Shown here piece by piece: positions 1 to 10,749 of a DNA stretch of 64,000 bases. The notes under the pieces were generated by a model that made no database searches, was not told the origin of the DNA, and saw only the letters and a program-made list of their open reading frames with translations. Position numbers and translations under genes: made by a program. Positions within the stretch are counted from its first letter, which is position 1. The number at the start of each line of letters is the position of its first letter. The DNA is from Cucumis sativus (Eukaryota; Streptophyta; Magnoliopsida; Cucurbitales; Cucurbitaceae), in contig NC_026659.2 in NCBI RefSeq assembly GCF_000004075.3, positions 1,984,001 to 2,048,000 on the forward strand, read 5' to 3'.

Positions 1-1555
1 CTGACAAGAGGTTGATTTCCACAAATATTTTAGAAAAATTATAAAAAGAAAAAAAACCAAAAAATAAATTAAAATTAGTTTTTTCCCCTGTAATTCCAAA
101 ATAAAGATAACATAAAAAACTGTAGCCAAACAGAAGGCCTAATTCCATTTCCACCTAAACAGACAAACCAACCCCACTAGGGATTTCCAAGAACAATCCT
201 CAGTTTGATATTTTATTTAGAGTTTAACCCCTCAATTATTACAATATCTCAATTGGGTCCCTAAAATTCTAAATATTTTCACATGGGTTAGTGTTAAAAA
301 AGGTGAAAGGTAAGTTGTTTACCATAAAAAGTAAAGAAGCACCTTTTTTTGACTAGGAACAGATCAAGTTTTTTTCCTTTTAAAGAGCTTGGGAATGAAG
401 AAGACAAAGGGGTCTCCCTCATATCCAAAGGAAGAAAAGAAAAAGTAACACATATACATTTTTTTCAATCTAAATGATAAAAAGAAAGAAAAGGAACATC
501 TCACAATGGATTTTCTATTTGAAGGAAAGATGAAAAAGTGAAATTCAGAAAGTAAATTTAAGATACAGCATTCAAAAATAGCAAGACTCATCATGAGAAA
601 CCTGAACTTTTCATTTTTGTTATTTATGTATTTACTTATTTACTAAAGAATATATAAAAGAAAAAAATAAATGTAAAAGTACAAAGGAGAGAATCTGAAG
701 GTATTAATATGGTGAAAGCTCCTTTTCACCTTACATTGGAAGGGAGATTTTGAAAGGACAGATGGCAGAGCTAATACGGGCTGGGTCCCACACGGCTTTG
801 TTTTTTCATATGAAGTGATTACACGACACCGTTTTCCTCCGAACGATGCCGTCTCGAAGAGACTTTCATGTTCCCATGTAACAAATATAGATCCCTACTC
901 CTTTCTCTTTGAACTCCAAAAACTTTGTTATATTTTATTATTTTAGTTTTAAAAAGAAATGCTTTTGATTTGATTTGAGATGGAGATATTGAGTGTGTAA
1001 CACACTCAACAGCTAAGATTGAAAGAAACAAAAAAGAAGGATGCTTTTTGGTAATCCCAAGGTGAAAGGGATTGAGATTTAAACAATGGAATTAGTTGAG
1101 ATTCTAAACTAAATAATAGAGAATGAAATATTGTTCAATTGAAAATCTACTCCCTGAATATACGCTTCTTTCTCAACTTAAACCCTATTCACAAGTTTTC
1201 TTTAGACAAAAATAAAATTCAAGCAAGGTTAAGAAAGTGAAATTTCATCCCATCGAACCCCATTGAAAAAAAAGGTGAACTTTAATTAAGGTAAAATGAA
1301 AAAGATGAAGCTTTTAGTTCGGTAAGGTGTAGTCCAAATAGAATGCTTCTTGTGACCTTCCTCAAGGGGTCGGTGCTTCAAATTTATAACCTCTCTAATT
1401 TGTCTGAAACGAAGAAAGCGTAATTGGTATGAACTTGCTCAACTAATTAAAACATTATGGTTATTCTTTTTTTAAAAAAAAAAAATCACTCTTATTTAGA
1501 AAAATAATGTTAAACATTTGTGGTTGGATCGAGAAGAAGTAACTTAGGAACAAAC
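1..1555 (-). other. Presumed first intron of the IQD gene, running off the left edge
   Basis: This stretch follows the splice donor of the IQD exon at 1556 on the minus strand. I looked on the minus strand for the expected next exon, which should resume with an ARRALRALK-type sequence, and did not find it. The intron is therefore probably longer than 1.5 kb. The interval is AT-rich with only short spurious open frames. The patch at about 720-900 is a little richer in G+C and holds no recognisable coding sequence. Confidence 0.45.
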
Positions 1556-1810
1556 CAGAAATCCACGAAATGCAGCCTGGATTTTGATGGCAGCAGAGTT
1601 AGGGTCCGCCGTGGGCGTCGTCCGTCGGGTGGTGGTGATCTTGACGATGGGAGGGAAGGTGACGGGGGGGTCATGGTGGTGGGTTTTCTCGTTATCCTTG
1701 AAGTGGCATTTGAGGTTGTTGAGCTTCGAATTAGTAGGAGAAGGATTGAGAAATGGGTGTGGTTTCTTGAGACGGAGAAGGCCGCGGAACCATTTGAAGG
1801 CTTTGCCCAT
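1556..1810 (-). CDS. IQD-family calmodulin-binding protein, first exon only (partial)
   Basis: The 85-residue exon begins MGKAFKWFRGLLRLKK, the usual basic N-terminus of plant IQ67-domain (IQD) proteins. It ends inside the first IQ motif with AAIKIQAAFRGFL. A donor (CTG then gtttg at 1555) follows in phase 0. IQD genes are known for a conserved phase-0 intron inside the IQ67 domain at this place, which supports the model. IQD proteins bind calmodulin through IQ motifs and act as scaffolds at microtubules, the plasma membrane or the nucleus. The Lys/Arg-rich start fits membrane or microtubule attachment. The middle is Pro/His/Thr-rich and probably disordered. Read without splicing, the frame stops three codons after the donor, so the remaining exons must lie beyond position 1. 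The family is clear; the individual member cannot be named from one exon. Confidence 0.85.
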
Positions 1811-4800
1811 TTGGGGTTTATGAAAGAAGGGGGGTGGTGGTTGCGGCCATTAGAGGTGGGGATTGGAATTGAGAGAAGAAAATGGAAGTGATGAAGAAGA
1901 AGGAAGTAGAAATATAAATAAAAGGAATAAGGAAGGAGAAGGGAAGAGAAGAGGCCAAGTCAAAGGCATTTCGGGGCGCGTCGGTGTCTGTACTACTCGC
2001 ACGTGCCTCTCCTTTCTTTTGTTTTATCTTTTTACTTTTTTACTTTTTACATTTACCCATTTACCTCTTGAAAGTTTTCTTTCTATTAACTTGTGTTAAA
2101 CGGTATTACTTTTTAGATTTTTTTACTCTTCACTTCAATTTCATCCCAAAATGCCTTTTGACCAATAATCAAAATCTGAATATATACCTAAATAATAGAT
2201 AACTGAATAGAGAAATTCACGAGGGAGAATAGTTTTTACTTAATTATGTGTTATTTTATTTCCTTAAGACTAAGTAAAATACATTTAAAAAGTCAATATT
2301 TTGTGAAAAATTCAATAGTTATGAAATCAAAATAAAAACTACACGTCAAGAGTAAAAATGTCCCATCTAATATTTTAAAATCTAAAGAAAGATCAAGTGA
2401 TAGATAAGGTTAATTAAGTTGGAGAGACAGCTTAGAGAAGAAAATCTGAGAAATTAGATTGTGTTTAGACCAAGTTTAACCAAGGAAAGAAGTAATGAAG
2501 TAATGGTAATAAATATAAAAAGAGGACCAAGTGGATTATACTCCGTAAGATCCAGATGGAAATCTACAGAAATGAAAGGTGTTAAATGTAATGATAGTTA
2601 GGGTTAACATTATGATAGATATTATTATGACATTTATTGTGATACTTTTCTTTGATCAATTATCAAAAAGGAGTGACAATAAAACAATAAGAGGTGAGAG
2701 ATTATAATGTTGAAGAAGGAAATGTAGTAGGTTAGAATTTGGTAAAGGAGAGGTTAATAAAGAATGAAAATGAAATTTGGAAGAGAATCTGATTGAAAGG
2801 CACACACAGTGGCGTCCTCTGGCGGGAAGATAGGGTTTGGGTCTGATTTTTCTCAGAAAATCCTCATTATTATTATTATTATTATTTTTTTGTTACTTTT
2901 AAAATTATTAAGAAAAACAGAAAGAAAGAAAAAACATCATTCCATTTTCTCCAGATTCTACAGCCTTTCACAATCTTTTTGAATTGGATTTTGATAGCTG
3001 AATGCATGGGGGGTGTACTGTGAAGTAAACTTGGGCATACTCATTCTATCGTTTTGCCATTATATGGACAAATTAAATATTATAGTGATGAGATATCCGA
3101 ATGGCCACTATGGATGGAAAAATGTCAACAAATAATAAAGGTCTCCCTCCACCATGTTAATAAAATATTTAAACATACACGTGTCACTTTCATCTAAAAT
3201 ATTAATTGGGTTGTCTAATGACTTTGACTAATAGGACATTTTGTGATAAGATTAGTCAATGGTATATTAATTCATTGGCCTACTCACACAAATCCTTTTC
3301 CAACTAATTTGATTTTGTGTTGACCCCAGCTTTTAAAATTTGAATTTAGATGATTAAATATAACTTTTTGAACTTCAAATTATTTTTTTATTACATTTCT
3401 AAATTTAAATGGAGATTGAGATTGAGGGATGGATGGTGTGATGTGTTGAGGCCTAGGCATTTCCAAAATCTTCAAATGTACTTTTCTACCAGACAGAAAA
3501 ATGGGATGTTCTTCCCCTAATACAAAGTTAGTCAACACACGTGTCCTGCTCCCCATGGTCCTACTCATTGTTTTTAAATTCATTTCAACTTATAAGTCTG
3601 CACCCTATTTGGATTGCTTGCAGATTTTTTTTTATATATATTTGGATTGCTTGATTAGGAGGTTGTAGGAGGCAACGATTGTGAGAAGTAGATGACACGG
3701 GAGTGGTTGTTGAGATGAAAAGGAGTAGTTAATAGTATTTGAAATTAAAGTAGCATATAATCTATGATTTAAAATGGAGGATATATACCAAATTAAAGAG
3801 CACATACCCTTCAATAATATTAAAGAGCACATGATTCAAACTCTTTTACCTTTTCTCTCACTTCCACAACTATTAGTTGTTTGTGATGACCTAAGTCTAT
3901 GCAACATCCCACTCCACATAAGTATTAGACAAATAATACTTAATATTAAATTTGAATATAAAATAGGAGGAGTAAGGTTGTAATTGAACTAAATTGTTTT
4001 GAAAATTGAGTAAAGTGAGGTTGAGGTGAGAAAGTTGAAAGAAGAGGGTGAAGGCGGCGGTGGGGGGTCAAACTTCTCGGCTTTCACTAAATTGTATGCG
4101 CTCACTTTTGTTCTCATTACACCAACCGACATCCTACATTCCATACATTATTATGAAAATGAAAATCATTCAATACTATATGAATATAGTTTTGTTTAAT
4201 AATTTCCATACCAAATAGGGTTGCCTATTTCTTTTAAACTTATAATTAATTTGCCATAAATTAAGTAGGAATAATTATATTAATACTTTACAAAACTACG
4301 CTTGTTTTCAAAACTAATTACAAAACTAATGCTATTTTTACCTTTTCTTTTTTCTCTCTCATTCCGCCACTCATCCCAATTCCATTTTCTTCCTCTCGTT
4401 ATTTTTAAATGGATGAAATTTCGTCATAACATATTAGTCATTCATATCAATCATGTTTTGCGTCTTAGCTCAGTCATCTTAGCTACATCTTCTTAATTAA
4501 CTCAATCAACAATTTTGGTAATCAACTTTTGGGGATAATTTACACGAATGACTAATCCAAATAAAACCAATCAATCCAAAAGAAAATAATCCATCTTAAA
4601 TCCATAATTTAAATTATTTATGATAAAAAAAAATAGATATTTGATGGGAGTATCAAAACTCAATGGAATACTTACCAAAATAGCAAATAAGCTCAACATG
4701 GCTTACCTTGATAAAATGAGGGCAAAGTCACATACAAGTGATTTAAGTTTTATGACGTATATATGTTGTCATTTTCTATATAAAATATTATATTATAATG

Positions 4801-5138
4801 AATCATATGATAATCTATAATCTAACAAAATCAAGGCAAATAGTTTTGGATAACGTTAACTTAATTAACGCTAGAGAATCTATTCAGAATCAATGCCTGT
4901 GTTAACAGCCAAGTCTATATGAATATTCATATTTCATCATTTTTACACCCGATTGGTTTTTTCTGTATTTATTCTGTTTTCTTCATCAATTAAACTGATG
5001 GGTTTGTTATGTACACTTCTGAGGTTGAATGAACCAAATGTATAGAGTGAACAATTCGGTTTTGCTAGAGTAGATTGGGGGTTTCTGTCTTTCCATTGAA
5101 TGATTAATATGAAATGAATATTCCCCTAACCACCATGT
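1811..5138. other. Spacer between divergent IQD and HAP2 genes
   Basis: Positions 1811 to about 2000 are purine-rich on the plus strand and probably contain the 5' leader and promoter of IQD. An (ATT)n microsatellite lies at 2865-2886. A slightly G+C-richer patch at 2795-2850 has no conserved frame. The rest is AT-rich, with short open frames whose translations resemble no family I know. The last 200 bases should hold the HAP2 promoter. Confidence 0.5.
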
Positions 5139-5144
5139 TATAAA
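5139..5144 (+). promoter_or_regulatory. Candidate TATA box of HAP2
   Basis: TATAAA stands 90 bases upstream of the HAP2 start codon, which would give a leader of roughly 60 bases. It is a sequence match only, with no transcript data. Confidence 0.4.
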
Positions 5145-5223
5145 GCTATTGTTGGAAGTTATATAACTGCCATGAACCCACCCTTCTTATTCTTTCAGAA
5201 TTCAAATCCCAACTCTCACAATC

Positions 5224-5328
5224 ATGCCAAGTAATGGGTTACCCCAATCTCCTTGCATTTTTCCTTCTGATTTTTCTAGCAACTCAGACCATCTCCGGAG
5301 TTCAAATCCTCTCGAAGTCAAAACTTGA
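5224..5328 (+). other. Upstream ORF overlapping the HAP2 start codon
   Basis: An ATG 10 bases before the HAP2 ATG opens a 34-codon frame in another phase. It runs across the HAP2 start and stops with TGA at 5326-5328. It has A at -3 but C at +4; the HAP2 ATG has G at both -3 and +4. If transcripts start at the TATA box proposed just upstream, scanning ribosomes would meet this ATG first, so it could lower HAP2 translation. The peptide itself looks meaningless. Confidence 0.4.
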
Positions 5329-8300
5329 GAAATGCGAGAGGAATTCTGGCTCTGATACCCTCAACTGTACCAAGAAAATTGTCCTAAACATGGCTGTTCC
5401 TAGCGGTTCTGTAAGACCCTTTTATATAACTCTCTTATTCTATTGGATGGTTTTCTTTAATAGTTTCCAAATAATTTTTTTTATGTTGCAGAGTGGGGGT
5501 GAGGCTTCCATTATAGCAGAAATTGTAGAAGTGGAAGAAAACTCCACAAACAAGATGCAAACTCTGAGAACACCCCCGGTTTTGACTGTCAGCAAATCAC
5601 CCGCTTATGTTTTGTATGAGCTAACATACATTCGTGTAATTCCCGCTTATGATTCTGTTTCCTTGTATCTAATTTTAATAATATGTTTGTGGTTACTGTG
5701 GTGTGGTGAAGTTCTAATCTGAATGTTTCATGTTTATGAAGTTTGATACTTGTATATATTTTTTATGTTTGAACACAATATGCTCAGGATGTTCCATATA
5801 AGCCTGAAGAATTTTATGTTCCAACTCGCAAATGCGAGCCGGATGCTAGCGCAAGAGTGGTACAAATATGTGAGAGGTAAGATAAGCCAGTCTTTTTAAC
5901 TTGTTTTCCACGCAACCCCAAAGGTATTTGATTTACATTATTTTGTTTGATGTTTTCTTGTAGGTTAAGAGATGAAAGTGGACATATAATTCTGAGCACT
6001 CAAGTACCAATTTGAGAAAAGCTTCTATTGTCTTTGACTTTCTTTGGTTATATTGATTGATCTTCAGTCTTCACGTTCATTTTGATCTTGTTATTGATTC
6101 ATTCTTTTTTGTTTCTTGTTAAATCTGTTTAGCCAATATGTTGTCCTTGTGGGGCAAAGCGTCGAATGCCTACGTCGTGTGGGAACTTTTGTAAGTTCGT
6201 TTTCCGTTTCTCCGGTTGCTAGTTCCTTCAAACACTGATTTGTGATCTTAACTCTTTTATTTCTAAGTCGACAAGATGATTAAAGGAAAGGCAAACACTG
6301 CACATTGTCTACGTTTTCCCGGTGACTGGTATGACTTATGTTTTCAGCTTTGTTTTTTGTCATTTTTTCCTTTTAATACTGATATATAGTAGTACTAGCA
6401 ACCCCTTCTAAGAACATAACCTTATCATGAGGTCTTGATATTTATACTTTACCACCTTGATCTTAAACCGGTTTAGAAGCTTAACCATCATTATTATTAT
6501 TCTTTTATTTACATTAAAGAGTGGATGTTTGAACCTCAAACTAAAATCCATTCAGTTAAGTTCTTGATAATTAACTTGTCATTCCAAAAAGCATACTTTT
6601 GGAGTTGCATTAATCAACTCATGTGTTACTTTAATGTATGTTGATATATTTAAGTATGTATCATATACATTAATGTAGGATGGTTGGATGAATTTGAAGT
6701 TGATGAAACTCAGCTTAGAACCTCCTTAAAGTGTACTACTAGCAAAAGATTCTAACTTAGAGTTTCTATCTCACTTAGGTTTCATGTTTTTAGTATTGGA
6801 CAATGGACATTGGGATTCAGTGTTCAGATTCATGTGAAGTCAGGATCTAAAGTTTCGGTATGTTTTCCTCGATACCCAATGGAGAAAACTTCAATATTAT
6901 CACTGTCTCATTCTCAAGTTTTGATCAAAATTTAGTGATTGACATTAAATTTAATTTTTTAGGAAGTGTCTGTGGGTCCTGAAAATAGAACAGTGGTGTC
7001 AAATGATAACTTCTTACGGGCTAATCTTATTGGTGACCTTGTTGGATACACAAATATTCCATCATTTGAGGACTTTTACCTTGTTATTCCCAGGCAGGTA
7101 TATGCTTATTCCACCACAAAAGCATTTGATGGAACATTTTGTAATCGAAGATTTTTAGACATTAATGCGTACAACGGAAAGGCTACCTTGATATATATAA
7201 CTTTGCTTGTTTGTTCTTATCTTCTGTTGCTAAGCTTAAAATATTCAATTGTGATGGAAGGGTGGTCCTGGTCAACCACAGAATTTAGGTACCAATTTCT
7301 CTATGTGGATGCTACTAGAAAGAGTGAGATTTACTTTAGATGGTCTTGAATGCAACAAAATTGGTGTTGGTTATGAGACTTTTAATGGACAGCCTGATTT
7401 CTGTACATCCCCATTTTGGAGTTGTTTGCACAACCAATTATGGAATTTCAGGGAGGTAAGCTTTTAATCAAGAAAGGGTACTACTAACATTGATTGCTTT
7501 TATATGATCTGATACGTTTTCCCAATTTTCGAAAGGCCGATTTGAGTCGAATTGGTAGGAAACAATTGCCATTATATGGAGTGGAAGGACGGTTTGAGAG
7601 GATTAATCAACATCCAGTTAAGTATTGGAGGATATAGAATTATTCTTCATTCATGAGTATTCATATTGCTAAACGTTTTGTGTTGGGTGGGTTGAAGAAT
7701 GCTGGGACACATTCGTTCTCCATTGGAGTCACTGAAGTTCTCAATACAAATCTTGTAATAGAATTGCGTGCTGATGATGTTGAGTATGTTTACCAAAGGT
7801 GAGTTGTTAGCACTTCTTGTAATTAAACTGCATCCCGAATGTGACTTGGTATGAATACGCTACGATACATGTTTAAGTGTCATTGTGCTAACAAGTGACC
7901 AATATATGTCCAACAAGCGTCGAAGTGTCTAAGTGCTTGCCAAACTTAAGTGTCCGTGTTTTGAACCAAATATATATATTTTTTTGAAGATATGAAAAGC
8001 GATTAGCAATCACATATGTTCTTCAATAGGCTACATTTTATTTAATGTAGGAGTCCTGGGAAAATTATGAGCATCAGCATCCCAACTTTTGAAGCCCTCA
8101 CACAATTTGGAGTTGCTACAGTTGCAACTAAGAACACTGGAGAAGTGGAAGCATCTTATAGCTTAACGGTATTTACTAAGCTTTTACTACAATGAGATAT
8201 ATGGTTGGAATACTTGAGTGAAGCTTTTATTGTTTCTTTTGATCTCCTGCACATTATTTCAACTGGATGGATTTTTCTTTCTTGCAGTTTACTTGTTCAA

Positions 8301-9455
8301 AAGAAGTCAGTCTCATGGAGGTACCGTCTTTCGTGGAGACATTTTGATAGAATTTTGTTCATGTGATGAGTTTTTGATGAAAATCTAGATGATTTCAGGA
8401 ACAATATTATATCATGAAGCCAAATGAAATTGCTAGCCGTTCATTTAAACTCTACCCAACTACTGATCAAGCAGCAAAATATGTTTGTGCTGGTAAGATG
8501 AGTAACTAATTTGTGCTTCTTTTCTCATTAAATTTATTTAGTTCAGATTCAAGATTCTTTGAGACAAAACTTCTCTTTGTTGATAGTGCAGCCATACTTA
8601 AGGATGCTGATTTTAGTGAAGTTGATAGAGCTGAATGCCAATTTGCTACTACTGCTACTGTCCTTGACAATGGATCACAGGTTCCTTTTACAGTTCTAGA
8701 ATCATGGTGAATCAAGTATCCTTCTTCCATTAGTGAGTTTGGCTTTTTTTTTTTTTTTTAACAGATTACTCCTTTTGAACTCCCCAAGAAAAAGGAAAAT
8801 GGTTTCATCCATTCAATCAAGCTCGCCTGGAAGCAGTTTTGGGGAAGCGTCATTGACTTTGTCACTGGGAAATCTTGCAGGTATTTGCTATCAAACTCTC
8901 ATAAACCATTTACCTTCCATTGACATACCATCCCCAATGACACGTTTGCCTCTTTTGAACAGAAAAGTGTGCTCTGGATTTTTTGACTTCAGCTGTCACA
9001 TACAATATATATGTTTGAGTTGGCTTGTGTTGTTTGGTCTCTTTTTGGCCACTTTCCCCGCAGGTAACTATTATCCAACACTTGAAAAGTGATTTCAAAC
9101 AAGTCGGCCTAAAATTAAAAATAAGCATCTCATCTTCATAATTTGTTTCAATTACTATGCAGTACTTGTGATACTGTGGGTTTTACATCAGAAAGGCTTA
9201 TTTGACCCTCTTTATGACTGGTGGGAGGATATGTTTTGTCACAAAAGTGAGCCCACAAGGTCCACTTGGAAGTATAGAGGTGAAAGAAAACATTACCATA
9301 GACATGGTAGTAGGCATCACCAAAATCATGGGAGTGGATACAAGAGAAGAAGCCATGAATTACACAAAAAGCACAAACATTCTGAGAGAGACACAGATTA
9401 CTTTCTTCACCATGTGCACAGGAAAAAAGGTAAGAGGGGACACAATAGAGTGTAG
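5234..9455 (+). CDS. HAP2: HAP2/GCS1 gamete fusogen, complete, 18 exons
   Basis: Exons: 5234-5410, 5492-5635, 5788-5876, 5964-6003, 6133-6190, 6268-6328, 6779-6857, 6963-7097, 7261-7455, 7536-7616, 7698-7798, 8051-8168, 8288-8320, 8399-8492, 8592-8680, 8765-8880, 8963-9063, 9163-9455. They join in frame into a 667-residue protein, against about 705 in Arabidopsis. All introns are GT..AG. Order: signal peptide (about 1-23), a Cys-rich ectodomain starting [12 protein letters not shown], the family signature around [15 protein letters not shown] (exon 9 into 10), the [20 protein letters not shown] segment leading into the single membrane span, then a His/Lys/Arg-rich cytoplasmic tail. HAP2/GCS1 is the sperm-cell class II-like membrane fusogen needed for gamete fusion. 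The short exons explain why no long open frame is visible. The 3' end faces a GDSL relic. A donor-like AAG/GTAAG at 9427-9434 leaves the last eight codons uncertain. Confidence 0.93.
7860..7985. repeat. Degenerate AAGTGTC-type repeats in HAP2 intron 11
   Basis: Within the intron between exons 11 and 12, short words of the AAGTGTC, CAACAAG and GTGTCC kind recur irregularly. It looks like a decayed simple or satellite-like repeat. No coding content is seen. Confidence 0.3.
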
Positions 9456-9561
9456 AATGTTTGATACAGGACAAATACTTGTCTTATTATAATTAATCAT
9501 AGTATATACTTAAGTGTTCAATACAATATATACTATATTGAATATTGATTTTCAATATTAC

Positions 9562-9830
9562 ATGTAGAATAAGGAGTTGAGATTGATAGGAGTGGTAATA
9601 TTTGAAGTTCCAGTCTACATCATTTCTGCTATAATCTTGTAGATTTTATCAGTTCTATGGGTGGCATCGAAAACGACACATTTTCCTCTGGATTTTCACC
9701 TCACTCATTCTTTTATGCCTCTCATCCCTCCTTTAACATTATCTACTCCACTTCTTTCATACCTCTTTTGATAATTTTTTTATTATTAAGAAGAGCAACC
9801 ACCTTACGACATGAGAACATCTTTGAAACC
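9562..9830 (-). pseudogene. Relic of a GDSL esterase last exon (duplicate of 15876-16150)
   Basis: On the minus strand this matches the last exon and part of the last intron of the intact GDSL gene at 15876-17641. The two align from the shared CATGTAGAATAAGGAG at the stop-codon end (9561 and 15881) through the GAGCAACCAC words in the intron. The relic has a TGG-to-TAG nonsense change in the Met-Met-Trp segment near the C-terminus. It also has frame-breaking differences around the block V histidine region and lacks about 45 bases that include the Cys/Gly-rich stretch. No other GDSL exons remain nearby. It sits tail to tail with HAP2, 107 bases from the HAP2 stop, as the intact GDSL gene sits against HAP2 scraps 6.3 kb away. 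Confidence 0.88.
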
Positions 9831-10749
9831 ATAATAATCTAACAAAGAAGGTATAAACGAGATGTTATTTCTTCGGTAGATATAAAAAAATCCAAAATTT
9901 TTAGGTTGCTATTTGCTCAATAATGACACCAATAAAAAAAGACCTCAGTGAACAATCAAATTAAATTGGTTCAAAAGCAATCTAATTACTATCATAATAA
10001 AAGTCCATTACGATTGATTCATCAATTTGTAATCAAATAACCGTGACCTAAATATAATTTAAAATGTTTCCCTGAGTATATTCCTAGAGAGGTTTCCGTG
10101 TTTCTCTAATTCATGGGTAACAACTATATATGTGTTATTCGATCATTTTGGTGTCTTTATATGTTACGATCGTGGCCGAATATTTGTTCATCATTTAACA
10201 TATTATTGGATCCAAAGTAGTGAGTTACCGTATATTTCTAGTTTTTGGGTCTCTATTTCTCATTTCATATATTTGATACTGTATGTTTGACATGGCTCAA
10301 TTTTTATTCTGTCCTCAAATTATTTAGTATGGTTAACTGACCCTTTTCAAATAATAATTACCATCTACTTAAATTAAACATTTTTTCAAATATATCTGCC
10401 AATTTTAATTAGCATGTGACTTATATTTTAACCGACGTGGAAATTTTAGCTTTGGCCAACTACTGCATCACATGATCAAAACAATCGAGTACTCCGATTT
10501 TACAAAAAAATATTCTCAAACCATGTAACAAGAAAACGTCAACACTAAAAAAAAAAAAAAAAAGAGTACAAAAACGTCTACAAAAAAGTACATATTAGTA
10601 TATGGTAATTGATCTTACCAGCTTTAATTTGATGAGAAAAAAGAGGTTCAAAGTTAAGGTAGGTGGTAATCAATAATTCTTTTCCCATTACGAAAGGGTA
10701 ATTTTTCTTTGAGGTTTTGAGTCCTATAATTTGGAGTTTAAACTATCTA
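9831..10749. other. AT-rich spacer downstream of PIG-U
   Basis: No gene is seen. The part next to 10750 should hold the PIG-U 3' untranslated region on the minus strand. A run of about 16 A stands near 10548-10563. Confidence 0.4.

Noticed and set aside
1520-1891. 123-codon plus-strand open frame over the IQD exon
   Set aside because: It is antisense to a clearly conserved IQD exon, with low-complexity Gly/Arg composition expected from the reverse strand.
5636-5722. Reading HAP2 exon 2 straight through into a hydrophobic extension
   Set aside because: The extension lies after a GTAAT donor. Splicing to 5788 restores the conserved DVPYKP sequence, and the extension has no family match.
8733-9092. 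119-codon membrane-like frame within the HAP2 locus
   Set aside because: It is a mixture of out-of-frame exon 16, an intron and in-frame exon 17; the spliced HAP2 frame explains the conserved residues.
9562-9830. A second functional GDSL gene next to HAP2
   Set aside because: Only one exon remains, with a TGG-to-TAG change, frame breaks and a missing segment; no signal peptide or catalytic Ser exon is nearby.
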